Origin: Paragorgia papillata
Taxonomy: Eukaryota > Cnidaria > Anthozoa > Scleralcyonacea > Coralliidae
Direction of reading: 5' to 3'
NCBI GenBank assembly: GCA_035771165.1
Contig: JAWNZC010000348.1
Location: 434,001-498,000 of the forward strand
Length of the DNA stretch: 64,000 nt
A program made the translations under genes and the position numbers. The stretch's first letter is position 1. Every line of letters begins with the position of its first letter. Below are positions 1-11,682 of the stretch, one piece after another. Below the pieces are notes generated by a model that saw nothing but the letters and a program-made list of their open reading frames with translations, was not told the DNA's origin and made no database searches.

Positions 1-203
1 TGGAGTGATTTGCTCCTCGTACATGACTGGCTGGATGTGCTTCATGTAAATGTTTGAGCCTTGATGTTAGACTAGTTACTAACTACATATATGGCAAACA
101 TGTTTCTATTTTCTTGATTATTCAGATGAAAAATATGTAACTTTGCCATGTATTAAATTTATATATTCAGTTTTTCGTTTAGCTATATATATATAGTAAT
201 AGC
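1..203. other. AT-rich flank, nothing recognised
   Basis: AT-rich sequence with a short (TA)n run near 185-195. I see no exon, repeat boundary or other feature apart from the target duplication of the next element at 199-203. Confidence 0.5.
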
Positions 204-885
204 CAGGGGCGCAACTAGAAAATTTCGAGGGCAGGGGTTGAACGCAAAAAAAGGGCAAAGTCATTCAGCATTCTAAACAATTTGGGATACTAGATATCCT
301 CGTTATGCTTCTTCAACCACACCGTTATGCTTCTTCAACCACACCAACAATCAGTGCCGTAGCAAGGTGTCAAAAAGTGGGGAAGGGGGGCAGTAGTGGC
401 AATTAGTGACCGCATTTGTGAGGGGGTCCGGGGGTCCTCCCCCAGAAATTTTTGAAATCTAGAACCTCGGAAACACCATTTGCAACAATTTGAGCGAACT
501 TTTTCATCAAATTCTACAGCGAGTATAGTTGAAATTTTACTGTAAAAATGAAGAAACTATCACACCAACATACCCTACAGGTTTGCCAAAATTGGTTCAT
601 TTTCGCCATGAGATTCGAAAGCTGAGCCCACAAATTCAGAAAAGCGCTTGTTTTCAGGAAAAACTTGGTATAGCATATTACAAACTGGGTACGAGATTGA
701 AGCCGAACTATACTAGAAGCCTCTGAGTCTCGCCAGATTTGCGGAGAATTGTATTGCGTACTACAACAGACGATTAATTATTTGTTTATCTAATGTCTAA
801 CCTAGTATTAGAGGTCTCACAAAAAGGGCAGGGGTTAAAAAGGGCAGGGGTTCCAACCCCCCCCCCCCCCCTAGTTGCGCCCCTG
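204..885. mobile_element. Non-autonomous hAT5-like DNA transposon
   Basis: Perfect 15-bp terminal inverted repeats, CAGGGGCGCAACTAG at 204-218 and its complement at 871-885, are bounded by a 5-bp direct repeat ATAGC at 199-203 and 886-890. A CAGGG terminus is usual for the hAT superfamily, and a 5-bp duplication fits the hAT5 group better than the common 8 bp. There is no transposase; open frames inside are short and unlike known proteins. A C homopolymer occupies about 856-871. The assignment to hAT5 is inference; the repeat and duplication are read directly. Confidence 0.75.
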
Positions 886-1140
886 ATAGCCTGATGGAAA
901 ATCGTCAAGTGGTTTTTCGTTTTTTTTTGCATGAGGGGAGTACAATTACATTTTTCATTGATTATTTGCTCTGTTGAACATCGGAATTTTGAAGTTGTCC
1001 TCCAAGATTCACCGGCCGTTTTGACGTTATGTGGAGTGGTCTATACAGACCCAAATAAACGAAGTTAATAATAATGAATCGTTTATTATATGGCTATTGG
1101 TGGTTTGGAATCAATCCCTTGAGATTTAGATGACAAAGAT

Positions 1141-1218
1141 ACGGCGGCCATGTTGGAGGAAAACATACTTTAAATACAATCGCAAGCTTTGTTAAAGTTC
1201 CTCCAACATGGCCGCCGT
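1141..1218. repeat. Short foldback sequence
   Basis: Two perfect 20-bp arms (1141-1160 and 1199-1218) contain the string GGCGGCCATGTTGGAGGA and its complement around a spacer of about 38 bases. The rest of the stretch from 891 to 1412 holds no recognisable gene. Confidence 0.6.
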
Positions 1219-1493
1219 GACGTCAAGTGCAAACCAAGAATTGTGTGAAAACTTTAGAAATTCAGCCAGTAAAATCAACATCTGGGTCAGTGGTCCGGAT
1301 ACGGAAAACGATGATCTCATGATCATGTCATCAGTGGTCTGGATCCGGCGGGATTTTTATCGTACCGTGCGATGACCAATCAGGACTCAGGAGGTTGCCA
1401 GGTTGGATATTAGTTATTACCAGTGGCGGAAATTGGGGTGGTGTGGTGGAAAAAAACAGTCGAAATCCAACGCTTTTTGGGCAATTGTCGGAT

Positions 1494-3632
1494 CAGTGGC
1501 GTGCGGTGACCAAAATTGATAGGCAAGCGAAGCCCTCTAGGGGGGTCTGGGGGCATGCTCCCCCAGAAAATTTTTGAATTTGAAAACCCCAGGAGTGCAT
1601 TTCCAGTGACTTCCGAAAGAATTTTTCCAAAAATAATAATCTGTAAGGCCTGGCTATAGACTGGTATTTTTGAAAATACACAGTTATTTCACTGCATTCA
1701 CGAATCAAAAATTACAGAACAGCTATATTTGGGTCATCAAAAATAGATGCATAATATTATGACTAGTGACTTTGAGGTAACTACAATAATTAGAAATAAT
1801 GATAGAGTATTATTATTAGCAATTATATTTTACAAATGTTATAAACTTATAATGCGTCTGCACAGTATGATGTAAATGTACAGACATGCATGCATGCAGT
1901 CATTACATACATGGCTATACCGAATTACATGCTTTGCCATAATCATGAAAAAGTAACAAAGCGGAACTAATATTCTATATTTACTTAAACATAAATTCCA
2001 TCCGCCTTTCCTTTGCGCAAAACTCTTTTATTACGTCCTCATAAAAACGTGGATTTCCTTGCACGAAACCGTAGCGGTAACAGTTAAGATGAGGACGCTT
2101 TTCCAGTGACACAGTCTTCGGTACATGCACAGTGCTTATTGACTAATAACATAGCAGCAACTTACCCTTGTTTATATATGTTTAGTTTAAAGGAGTTTAA
2201 AAATCATAGCGACGTTCATTGCTAACTTCCATGACGTCACGTGTTACGTGTATCTCGTATGTCTCGTGTGTTTTTAGTGATTAATTTATTTCAGCAACAG
2301 AATTGCACAATCAGTCATATAGTCATACGTCGCATGTTTGCGCGCATTTGAATATTTCTGTAGACTTTATAGTTCAAGCAATTTGCATGCTACAAATAAA
2401 TGAATTACGAACATTATAACTAGTTTTAAATGAACATTACCTTTTGGTTGCTGCGCAATTCACCAAAAATATCACCATTCACCAACGACTTGCCCTTCAT
2501 AACTTTATTTCTCAATTTTGAATGATGTACAATGTGTATGGTTTAAAACAACGCGCCTTGGTGCCTATAATTCCCCTGTTTGAAATTGAAAACCCGTCTC
2601 GTGCTGTCTTGCATGCGTGTCATTCCTACGCTAAGGGCCCAGAGTTTCATCGTATCGCACGTGTGTGTTGGCCAATCAGCTAATTAGCGCATGCGCAATC
2701 GTTGATTTTAAGCTCTGAAGGCAAGCGTCTTGGTTACTTAATAATCAAGAAATAATTAGAACTCTTAAGCAGGGTGTATCAAGATAAGTCTTCTTAATCC
2801 ACTTGACTCTTTCTAGACAAAACATCTAGAACAATCGCGCAAACACTAACAAGTGTTATGCAAGCAGGACATTAACTCGCGCACTAGGCAGAAGATTTAG
2901 TTTGATAATTGATATTGTTTAGAAGAGAACAATTAAGGTGGCTCCATACAGTTTCTTGAAAAATGGAAAATACAAGTTTGAGAGTCCAAAACACGTTGAT
3001 TAAACAATTCGGGAAAAGAATAAAACTAAATGTTATGCATAGTTAAACAGTCTGACAATCAAAAACTGTTACCAAATAAATAGCAACAGTTGTTGCTATG
3101 GCAACAATGACGTTTCAAAATGGCTGCCAATTACCCTTCAAACTAATTTAATTCGGAAAAAACTTTGGTGACCCTCAATTTTTTTTTTATTAAAACTTTT
3201 CTTGAAGAATGAGTAATCAATAGGCCGATTTAAAAAAAATTCTGTAGAAGGAATAATTTTTTTTCGAAAAAAGCATGTTTATTAATTTTTTAAAAATTTG
3301 GATCTACAGAATTTTTTTAAAATCGGCCTATTGATTACTCATATTTCAAGAAAAGTTTTAATGAAAAAAAAATTGGGGGTCACCAAAGTTTTTTCCGAAT
3401 TAAATTAGTTTGAAGGGTAATTGGCAGCCATTTTGAAACGTCATTGTTGCCATAGCAACAACTGTTGCTATTTATTTGGTAAAGTTTTTGATTGTCAGAC
3501 TGTTTAACTATACATAACATTTAGTTTTATTCTTTCCCCGAATTGTTTATGCACGTGTTTTGGACTCTCAAACTTATATTTTCCTTTTAGGCAAGCGGCG
3601 CTTGCCTACGCTTACATGACCGCACGCCACTG
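1494..3632. mobile_element. Nested hAT-like element
   Basis: Inverted ends CAGTGGCGTGCGGT (left) and its complement ending at 3632 are flanked by TGTCGGAT at 1486-1493 and TGTTGGAT at 3633-3640, an 8-bp target duplication with one mismatch. It sits within the element at 1421-3689 and itself holds a TTAA-flanked foldback at 2937-3590. It has no coding capacity that I can recognise, so it was mobilised in trans if at all. Confidence 0.8.
2937..3590. mobile_element. TTAA-flanked foldback MITE, right tip missing
   Basis: The left end follows TTAA at 2933-2936 and begins GGTGGCTCCATACAG. Long arms of about 300 bases (2937-3250 and 3297-3590) are nearly complementary. The right arm stops before its last ~30 bases and runs straight into unrelated sequence, so this copy is truncated. 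An intact copy of the same family lies at 28,064-28,674. Confidence 0.8.
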
Positions 3633-3767
3633 TGTTGGATATTTATGAGGCTTTGCCCCCCGACCTGAAAAGGTGGATTTCTGCCACTGGTTATTACAAA
3701 CTCAATAAAAGAATCTTCAACAACTCATTCGCAGTCGGTTTCAGGAGGTTGCTAGTTTGACAGGAAT

Positions 3768-3899
3768 GTTTGAAGTTGTTCGTTCCAAAGTTCGCAAATT
3801 CGTTTTGAACTGGGGATTTGATTGGCTACTAGCAACTAAGTAGCCAATCAAATGCGAAGTTCAAAACCAACTTGTGAACTTCGGAACGAACTTCAAACA
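3768..3899. repeat. Imperfect palindrome
   Basis: Two arms of about 60 bases face each other. The outer ends read GTTTGAAGTT and AACTTCAAAC, and the inner ends read GATTGGCTACT and AGTAGCCAATC. It is probably a relic foldback element upstream of the NAB gene. Confidence 0.55.
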
Positions 3900-4380
3900 T
3901 TTAACCTGAAACCGTCTGTAATAATTCATGAGGAAAGCACAAAAGAAGTCAGTACTTGTCTGTTGTCTCTCTCCTCCGCGGGAAGCCTCTACCAGAAGTC
4001 ACAAGTACGGATTGGCAAGTCCCCTTCCGCCCGCGTTCCTCCAACCCATACTGCTGCTCATGTTTTAACTTATATGATATTGCAATTTACATAATGATAT
4101 CGTGTAGAAAAATAATATAAAATATAGTCAGCCAAAAAATAATGTACAACTTATTGTGTAATATAGACCTTGATATGCCTAAAATAACTACCCTCTAAAA
4201 CAAAGATTGACAGTCTTGAAACGATGGGCCATTCACTATAGAAAAATTTCCAGTATTTACAAACGAAGATCGTCTAGAAGTTTCCCCCCATATGGGTCCA
4301 TATATGTAGCTGTCATAAGAAACCCTATGAAATCCTGTATGAAGGGGTCAGTTGTTATTACAAAATGGCGTCTCGGTCAG

Positions 4381-4424
4381 TTGACCAATCAGCGGTGTGG
4401 ATTTCACGTATTGACCAATCAGCG
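4381..4424 (+). promoter_or_regulatory. Paired CCAAT boxes upstream of NAB
   Basis: The 14-base string TTGACCAATCAGCG occurs twice, at 4381-4394 and 4411-4424, spaced exactly 30 bases, about 110-150 bases before the NAB start codon. ACCAATCAG matches the consensus for NF-Y-type CCAAT boxes. Activity is inferred from motif and position only. Confidence 0.5.
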
Positions 4425-4532
4425 TTGAGTTTGAGGGTACGGCTGATGGAAGGGAGCTAGGGTGAGTGAAGATCTTTGACGACGTGTTGAAGAACTACGA
4501 CGGCTTACCGGGGTGGGGTGATATCTGTGAAA

Positions 4533-7500
4533 ATGGAAGTACAAAATAAGCAGCAAAGTGAGGTGATTTGCTCATTGTACTCCTTGTTGGAGTCGGGCAA
4601 TCTGATTGATTATTACGATAGATTTGTTCAAAAAGGTGGTGATGACATTAATCAGCTGTGCGATGCAACAGAAGATGAATTTAAAGAAATTACCAACTTG
4701 GTTGGAATGCAAACCAAACCACTTCATATTCGACGGTTGCAAAAGGTTTTGGTGGAATGGAAGAACAAGAACAAGGGTACAAGAAAGTCTACTTCACATT
4801 CATCGCTTGGGAAGTCTTGGATGGATAAATGGAATACGATTCAATCTCCTCAAACTACAGGTATTACAATTACAAAACCCACAACGACAACTCTCACTAT
4901 AACGTCTCCAATCTCTGTCAGCGAACCTTCGCCTTCGGTTTCGAAAAGAGGTCGGCCTTCAAATTCTTCCAAAACTCCCAAAAAGCTCAAGAGTGGTGTT
5001 TTTGAATTGAAGTTACCTCCAATGGAAGCTATTATTGATTGGGAAAGTCTGGACGAAGAGCGTAAACAGTTGATTCGACAACATTCACGTATTTATGGAC
5101 GAGATACGAAGAAAAGAAAGACTAATTCTTTAAATGGTCATGAACAAATGATTAATGAAGCTGCAGCTCAGCTTTGTCTTCGTGATCCCACACTTTTAGT
5201 ACGTAGAGACGAGTTATTCACACAAGCAAGACGTATTGTTCGTGACAGTGGGTTTTCTTTTGTGCATGGCCATTCCAGATCGAAGTACGCAGGAGAGCCA
5301 ACAGCTGAAGAAGGTATATATTAAATATATAATTGTATCATAAAATAAGTTTAGTCTTGCACACCAGTCCTAGATAAAGCATTTTTCTTCCTGGCAGCAA
5401 AATCCAAAAATAAATATTTCCTGCTAAACTAAATTAACGATTTCCTGCCTGATAGAATTTTTCAATTTTATAAGTTGTGATACCAACCAGACTTGCAAGT
5501 TTGTATCTCAAAACCATAATTTATCTGAATGTGGTATCTATACATACTTTGAAATAGCGAACTTTTTCAATTGAATACTACATAATACAAGTACTAGCGT
5601 CAAAATTTGAAATGCTGAAACAGTTGAATAAGATAAAAGCAGCTTGCATTCTTGCAAATGCACAATGACAGCTGCAGCCTGCAACAGCAACACTATACTG
5701 AAATTATAAATATTTCATTGTTTTAAAATTGTGTGATTGTGTGACCGTGACGCTTTTCGACTTTAAACTTTGACTTGGATTAAAAAAACTGACAAATATT
5801 TCCTGCAAGATACAAAAAAAATTCCTGCAAACAACTTTTACACAAAATTTCCTGGCAGTGGTGCTGCCGGACATTTTCCAGCACTGTTGCACGTACTGTG
5901 ATCGGTCAGTTACCTTGCGTAATGAGATTATTAACCAAGGTTATGTAAGAGTAACCCTTTATAGTCCATTGGCCACTTTAAGAATTTTATTCTGGCTATA
6001 AATGCCAGACGATTTTATTCAGCATATGGGAAGGTCTATAAAGGGTTAAGCAACTATGTCGTGCTATCTCCTTAATTTGCCAAGAACTGAGGCTAATAGC
6101 CAGATACAGCCCTAGGGGCCACAGGCCCTGAGGGGTTTAGTTGGATAAAAGCCGAGGTTCAAAGTAATTAACTGAATTATTTAATAGTTGAGGAGGTTTT
6201 CTAAAAAAACAACATATCAATTTAATACTATATATTGTCCTGTTGACCAGAGTAATATCTAGATATTGAATTTCATTATTATGCTTTTTTATTATCCACA
6301 TTGAAGAACCACTTGCTGGAGTGACCACACCAGTTAGCAAGATAAAACGTCAGGAGCGGCTTCAAGAAGTTGATGAACTGTTGGAGAAAAGTAAACAACA
6401 ACAAGATATGTTAACACAGAAGAAAAAGGAATATGAAAATATACATCAACCAGTAAGTTTCACACATTGAAAGTTTGTAACTAGAGCATTCTATTACTTT
6501 AAACTGTATATTACTGGTGTGTGTGCTGGGGGTATTCCCACATATCAGCTGCTGTATATGGAACATGCCACTGATCAGGAATCCCAAATCCTACTTATTT
6601 CTCACATTATTTTTAGACCAGTGATTTACAGCTTGAACTAAATAACCTCCAAAGACAGCATACTGCCTTACAAGCAGAGCAAAAGGAATTGCAAAAGAAA
6701 CAACGTCGATCTGAACGATATTATCACACCAAGGGAACAAGGCGTAAATCTTCTAGCACAATGTCAGGTAAAATAAGAAATTCAGATACATGGGTAACAT
6801 AAAACATCAGTCATATTTTGGCAGTTGCATATTGCCTGCAAGTTGCAGAAAATGTTTGGAAAGAGACTGAAGGAAATTTTGGAAATTCTTGTAGCAATGT
6901 GCAGATGGTATTACTGTATTGTTGATTTCAGCTCACTTTTCAATGCGCAGTTTGGAAGTTTGTTACCAAGATTCAGATTACGTTTCCAAATTTAGAAGTT
7001 CACTACAAAGTTTGATTTGAAGTTCAAATGTTTGATTTGAAGTTCAGCTTTGCACCATTCTTTGGCTATGCAGTTGGTAATTTGGAATTACAGAATGATT
7101 AACAACATATTTTCCAAAATAAATCGTATTAAAAGGAAGTCTGGTCGAGCAAAGGTTTTCCACAAAAGTGAACTTCAAATTGAACAATAACATTTGAACA
7201 TCAAATTGAACTTTGTAATCAACTTCTGAATTTAGAAACGTAATATGAAACTTGGCAATGAAGTTCCAGACCGTGCATTGAAAAATGAGCTGAAATTGAC
7301 AATAAGTATGTGCAGTGTGTATTCCTCAACTATGCGAATGGAACATTAAGTCAGGGCCTTATCCAGGGGGTTTGAGATGCCGCTACACCGGTTTGGGCAC
7401 CCAAACTACATGCCCAAAATATATAAACTACCGTATTTTCTGGGCGATAACCCGCACGGCGTATAACCCGCACAGCAACAAAAATGTCACTTTTGGAAAA

Positions 7501-10500
7501 ATAAATCAGCGTATTACCCGCACCGTCGGATAACCCGCAGCTGCTAATAATAGGTTTGGGCAAGGGAGCACGCCAGACTGACTTGTATTTCTTCTTTGTT
7601 CGGCATTCCTTCATTTATATTCGGCCATTTTGAATAATGCGGTATATATCATTAGCGTATCGCAGGCGTGGGCTACGGGGCCAAAGGAAACCCGAGCGCG
7701 TTCCGAAAATGAAATAACTGGGCCGTAGCCCGCGCCTGCGATACGCCAATGAATATACCGCATTATTCAAAATGGCTGAATATAAATGAAAGGAACACCG
7801 AACAAAGAAGAAGAAATACAGGTCAGTCTGGCTTGCTCCCTTGGTTTGGGACCACAAAATTTAAAAAAAGTACAGTACCAGTAGTTGAAAGATGAAAGTA
7901 GAATCCTTGGTCTCTGGTCTTCGTGATGGCATTGTCTTAAGAATTCAACAGATTACCCGCACCACCCTATTACCCACACTAATTATGTTTCCTAGCAAAA
8001 TTAACAGATAACCCGTGGGTTATTGCCCAGAAAATACGGTATGTACTACAATCTGAGGGTTATTTCAAAAACCGTACAAGAATTTAAAAATCACCCCTCA
8101 GAATGTTAAAAATCACATCTCGGAATGCAGGAAATGGCATTTCCAAGACTCTAACTTTCAAAATTTTCCAGGGGGGCCATGTTCCTGGGCCCCCCTAGAG
8201 GGTTCTTGCACCTTCAGCGCTCGAATATCATCACTGACCGGTGTGCCCAAATAATCTCTGGATACGGCACTGTACATTGCATCAATTTGTTGTCTGTGTT
8301 ACTTTACATTTGGTGGGTTTTGTTTTGTGAAATCTAGCTGATGAAAATGGCCTGCCTGAGGAATCAGACGTTCACCTGGAAGGAATGTCATCAGAAATTG
8401 TTTCAGAACAACAGTCACCAGCAGTAGTGACAGAAATGTTACAGCAAACCACAGGTTTGGACCTCTTATGGCCAATAAAAGTTTTACTGTATTGGGAATA
8501 TAAGTCATAGTTTGAAAGAAAGTCAATTCTTTATTATGACCAATTTATTTTATGAAGTTCGTTGAACGTCCTGTTTTGTATTTGATTTTTGTATTTGTCT
8601 TTTGACCAACAAATAGATATGATTTATGAGTCAAATGCTTGACAAATAATTATCAGCTCTTTTTGTGAGCAAAGATTGTCAAATGAAAATTGAAAGATGC
8701 TGTACAACTTTTAGCTTTTTCTTATTCCATATTAATTGGAAAAAAATGACATGAATTTGTAAACTTTTATTTGGGACATGCAGTAAAACAGTAGGAGTTC
8801 AAGTCTGTGCCTTGTACCAAGGTGTGCTTTGCACCCAGGTATCTCGCAGATGCCAGGGTAGGAGGAAGTTCAAGTGTGGCAATGTAATGAGGGTTTATCA
8901 GGTCTGACATCCCCTACATCTGCCTCCTTCTGATTGGCCAATAATAGCGTACCGGTGAGCTGCTATTCAGGGGTGGATCCAGGATGTTTTGAAAGAGGGG
9001 GTTGACACCTCTAGGGGGGTGTTCCCCTGGAAAATTTTTTATTTCTGATACCCTGAAATGCTATTTCCTGCATTTTGGGACAATATTAGGATCAGAAATA
9101 GTGATTTTTATACGCTATATTATACACTAAACACAATTTATATATTATATAATATAATATACCGTTCAAAGAATACATATATAATTGGCCAGGGGGTTGC
9201 AACCCCCATAACCCCCCTGGATCCGCCACTGCTATTTATAGCACAAAATGCGGACAGACAAACAAACAAGAATTGACTTTCAAATTATTGCAAATGAGCA
9301 ATTATCTATTGTTTGGACTGCAAGAATTATGGGTAAAAGCGGACAAACTTAAGTAGTGACGTCATCACGACGGAGCGCTCCTACCAAAAAATCATTGACC
9401 AATCGGAAGAAGGCATGACGTACGTGACGTCAGACTTGATAAACCCTCATTAGGCAGGCAAAATCCGATTTACAATTGGGCAGATGTATCACACTATCGG
9501 CCATATATCGTATCAACGAATTTTTCAAAGTGTGGTTGGCATGGTATGAAATATGTTTAAATCTATTGTGTATAAGAACTATTAGAAGTGGGGAAAGTTG
9601 TGGGGTCAGTGGAACATTAATACATCTTAAATCTTTAATAATTCATGATGAAAACACAAAGGAAGTCAGTACTATTTGGTTGTTTCGATATCGGAGGAAG
9701 AAATTATATAAATTAAGCAAAACTTTTACCTCGATTTTCTCTTAAAATACTGATTTGTTTGAGATGCTATATCAAACACTTGGAAGAGTGTTTCATCAGG
9801 ATATCCAAACACCTCAAAGTGTATTCAAAACAAACGTCGGTGTTTGGATTTCGTGACGAAACACTCCTTCTCGTGTATGATATATTCTCAAACTCATTAA
9901 TAATCCATAAGATAAAAACAAAGGAAATCAGTATCGAGACAGAGTTTGGATAATTATGTGATTTGCATAAATTAAGTCGACTTTCACCTCACTATCAAAC
10001 ATCCGAAAGTTGTGTTTGATCAGATATCAACTGAAACACCTCCAATTAGTTGGTTAAAAAACCTCGGCTTCTCCTTGGTTTTACAACACACTTCTCAGTG
10101 TTTGATATATCAGATCAAACACTCCTCCTCGTGTATGATACTGTAACGTCAAAGTCTTTCCTTTTTCAGATGTTGCTAGACCACGAGTGGATCAGTCGTC
10201 AGAAGAGGATTCTTGTGGTTGTGTGCGAACATTATTTACATTAATACCTCAACAGCTTGCTGAAGGAATGCAAGCAGATTCTGTCAGTTCTCACGCAATT
10301 CGTGCATCGATTCTTGCTGGTGCACCAGTAGACTCCACTATTAATGCTCTTTTAAGTCTTTCAAATGAAGAAAAGTCAAATATCAACAATATACAAGGTG
10401 GGTTACACGTATGAGACGTATAGGTCTCGTTCAATAAAATGCACTACTGTACGTGTACATGCAGTATTTAACTGCGTTATTAGAAGCATTTTGTGTGACA

Positions 10501-11149
10501 TAGTATTGAAAAACGGTTGCGAAAAAAAACGAATCATATGATTGCTTATATTTAATAGTTGAGTCGGTTTCCTTTGTCGTAGGGATGTATCTATGATATG
10601 TGCCTGGTATATACACAGATACATCCATTCCCGTGAATTTGTAATGAGCAATCTCCTCAACTATTAAATAAGTAAGTTACGGCCCCTTCGGTATATAACT
10701 TTACGTATATCGAGTAGCGACATTCATTATTCTCATCAACATCTACAGAGCATCGACTTTTTTATCCAACTAGTACTGCATGCATTAATTCTTAATCTCA
10801 CTTTTCAATAGCTATACAGAATGTTCTAAACCAGATTACTGCGATGCCGGCTCATCTGGTCAGCAGTGCGGCAGCTCAACAACTTGTTTCTCAAGTCATA
10901 ACTACAACATCACAAGATCAGTCTTCATCGTCTTCCATGATACAAGATCCTCAACAGTTGCAACATCAATATGTTCAGCAGCCTGGCATTTCTTTAATCT
11001 CCCATCTTGCAAGTAGTGGATCATCGACCCCTACAACACAACTAATTTCTCCAGTTGCTACGTCACAACATCAATATACTCACCAATCTGCCCATCAAGT
11101 ACCCATGATGCAAAATTTAATTGAATGCGAAACACAAAATATGTCCTAA
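4533..11149 (+). CDS. NAB: NAB-type EGR corepressor (NGFI-A-binding protein)
   Basis: Predicted nuclear transcriptional corepressor that binds EGR zinc-finger factors. Coding exons: 4533-5313, 6307-6452, 6617-6767, 8338-8454, 10170-10397 and 10812-11149; all junctions are GT-AG, phases agree, and the product is about 586 residues. Exon 1 holds both diagnostic domains. NCD1 spans about residues 10-78 (motifs GGDDINQLC and LVGMQTKPLHIRRLQK) and NCD2 about 165-245 (SRIYGRDTKKRK, EAAAQLCLRDPTLL, RRDELF). An AT-hook-like RGRP lies at about 139-142, exons 2-3 give a charged coiled coil, and exons 5-6 a Q/S/T-rich tail. I chose the ATG at 4533; the GTG 15 bases upstream is not a credible animal start. 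Introns 1, 3 and 4 are filled with MITEs. It appears intact, with no polyadenylation signal beyond a possible ATTAAA near 11,173. Confidence 0.93.
5365..5886. mobile_element. hAT-like MITE in NAB intron 1 (copy A)
   Basis: It begins CAGTCCTAGATAAAG and ends CCAGCACTG, with flanks TTGCACAC (5357-5364) and TTGCACGT (5887-5894), a decayed 8-bp duplication. The interior is the reverse complement of a longer copy at 59,057-59,775, which supplies the family boundaries. No protein is encoded. Confidence 0.75.
6924..7297. mobile_element. Foldback MITE in NAB intron 3
   Basis: The ends read GATTTCAGCTCA and TGAGCTGAAATT, and the arms stay complementary through AGTTTGGAAGTT-like and ATTACGTTTC-like strings towards the middle, although diverged. 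The target duplication is not clear. Confidence 0.6.
7431..8039. mobile_element. Mariner-like (TA-flanked) MITE
   Basis: Perfect 15-bp inverted ends CCGTATTTTCTGGGC (7431-7445) and their complement (8025-8039) lie between TA dinucleotides at 7429-7430 and 8040-8041. TA duplication is characteristic of Tc1/mariner elements. Next to each end, ATAACCCGCAC-type strings repeat. A further palindrome of about 285 bases (7560-7844, arms ~130) is nested inside. Confidence 0.75.
7560..7844. repeat. Palindrome nested in the mariner-like MITE
   Basis: Arms beginning near CAAGGGAGCA and ending near TGCTCCCTTG stay complementary through GCCATTTTGAATAATGCGG and GCGTATCGCAGGCG. Short open frames here (7615-7857, 7351-7614) are by-products of the palindrome. 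Confidence 0.65.
8887..9450. mobile_element. TA-flanked foldback element in NAB intron 4
   Basis: Inverted ends ATGAGGGTTTATCAGGTC and GACTTGATAAACCCTCAT (one mismatch, continuing to TGAC/GTCA) are bordered by TA on both sides (8885-8886, 9451-9452). It is interrupted by a small hAT5-like MITE at 8968-9231. Confidence 0.65.
8968..9231. mobile_element. Small hAT5-like MITE
   Basis: The ends are CAGGGGTGGATCC and GGATCCGCCACTG (two mismatches), with a 5-bp duplication CTATT at 8963-8967 and 9232-9236. The duplication length matches the element at 204-885. The ends resemble many cnidarian-type CAGGGG...CCACTG MITEs, but the family was not checked. Confidence 0.65.
9600..10160. repeat. Diverged repeats in NAB intron 4
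   Basis: Several short motifs recur in both orientations, among them TTAATAATTCATGATGAAAA/TTAATAATCCATAAGATAAA and ATCAAACACTCCTCCTCGTG/CGAAACACTCCTTCTCGTG. Similar strings appear near 3,920 and 20,350-20,640. It looks like decayed foldback elements; I cannot define boundaries. Confidence 0.4.
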
Positions 11150-11498
11150 AATGAACAACATGCTTAAACCAGAAATTAAAGAAGTATAGACTGTAGTACT
11201 GTAAATACAACAAATAGCGATAACTCGAGTACCTTGGTCCCAGAGATTCTACGCCGCCCGCTTCCCCTCGAAATAGAACCTCTGGTCGAAGACGCCATCG
11301 ATCTCGCTTTCATGTTGCAGTTATCTAATTAAAGCCCGACCAATAAAAACACTTGCCTAACAAGTTAACCCCCCTAACAGATTTCTGAGCCAATCAGAAA
11401 ATGGCGTCAAGATCTGACCCTAGCGACTTCATTGGATCGGAGCAATCAAAGAAAAGGCGTCTTCGAACCAGAGGTTCTCTCGCCGCTTTCAGCATTTC

Positions 11499-11519
11499 GG
11501 GGGGGGGGGGGGGGGGGGG
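11499..11519 (+). repeat. G21 homopolymer
   Basis: An uninterrupted run of 21 G lies just 3' of NAB. Such runs can form G-quadruplexes and are often miscounted in assemblies, so the exact length is uncertain. Confidence 0.7.
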
Positions 11520-11555
11520 AAGCCGGCGGGGTGGAAGGTATGGGACCAGGGTATA

Positions 11556-11682
11556 AAGGCGGTTTTCCATTACGTCCGCCTTGCGCGGGCGGAGCGTGCA
11601 TTGTCAGTCTGCTTTGGAAGTTGAAAATTTCCATCTTTCAACCGCGCGGGCGGGAAAAGTGCACGTAATGGAAAACAGCCTT
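11556..11682. mobile_element. Short foldback MITE
   Basis: Inverted ends AAGGCGGTTTTCCATTACGT and ACGTAATGGAAAACAGCCTT differ at one base. Adjacent TA dinucleotides could be the target duplication. It contains paired GC-rich CGGGCGG strings and encodes nothing. Confidence 0.6.

Larger units (their letters stand above)
1421..3689. mobile_element. hAT-like element carrying a second hAT-like element
   Basis: The left end CAGTGGCGGAAAT and the right end ATTTCTGCCACTG form inverted repeats (12 of 13 match). They are flanked by a perfect 8-bp direct repeat GTTATTAC at 1413-1420 and 3690-3697. An 8-bp duplication and CAG termini are hAT hallmarks. Almost all its interior is a second element (1494-3632), so the outer element itself is a short MITE. 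No transposase was found. Confidence 0.85.
7352..8272. mobile_element. hAT-like element in NAB intron 3
   Basis: The left end CAGGGCCTTATCCAG and the right end, whose complement is CAGTGCCGTATCCAG, match at 13 of 15 bases. The 8-bp flanks CATTAAGT and TACATTGC do not agree well, so the duplication has decayed or the boundary is off by a few bases. A TA-flanked element (7431-8039) is inserted in it. Confidence 0.55.
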
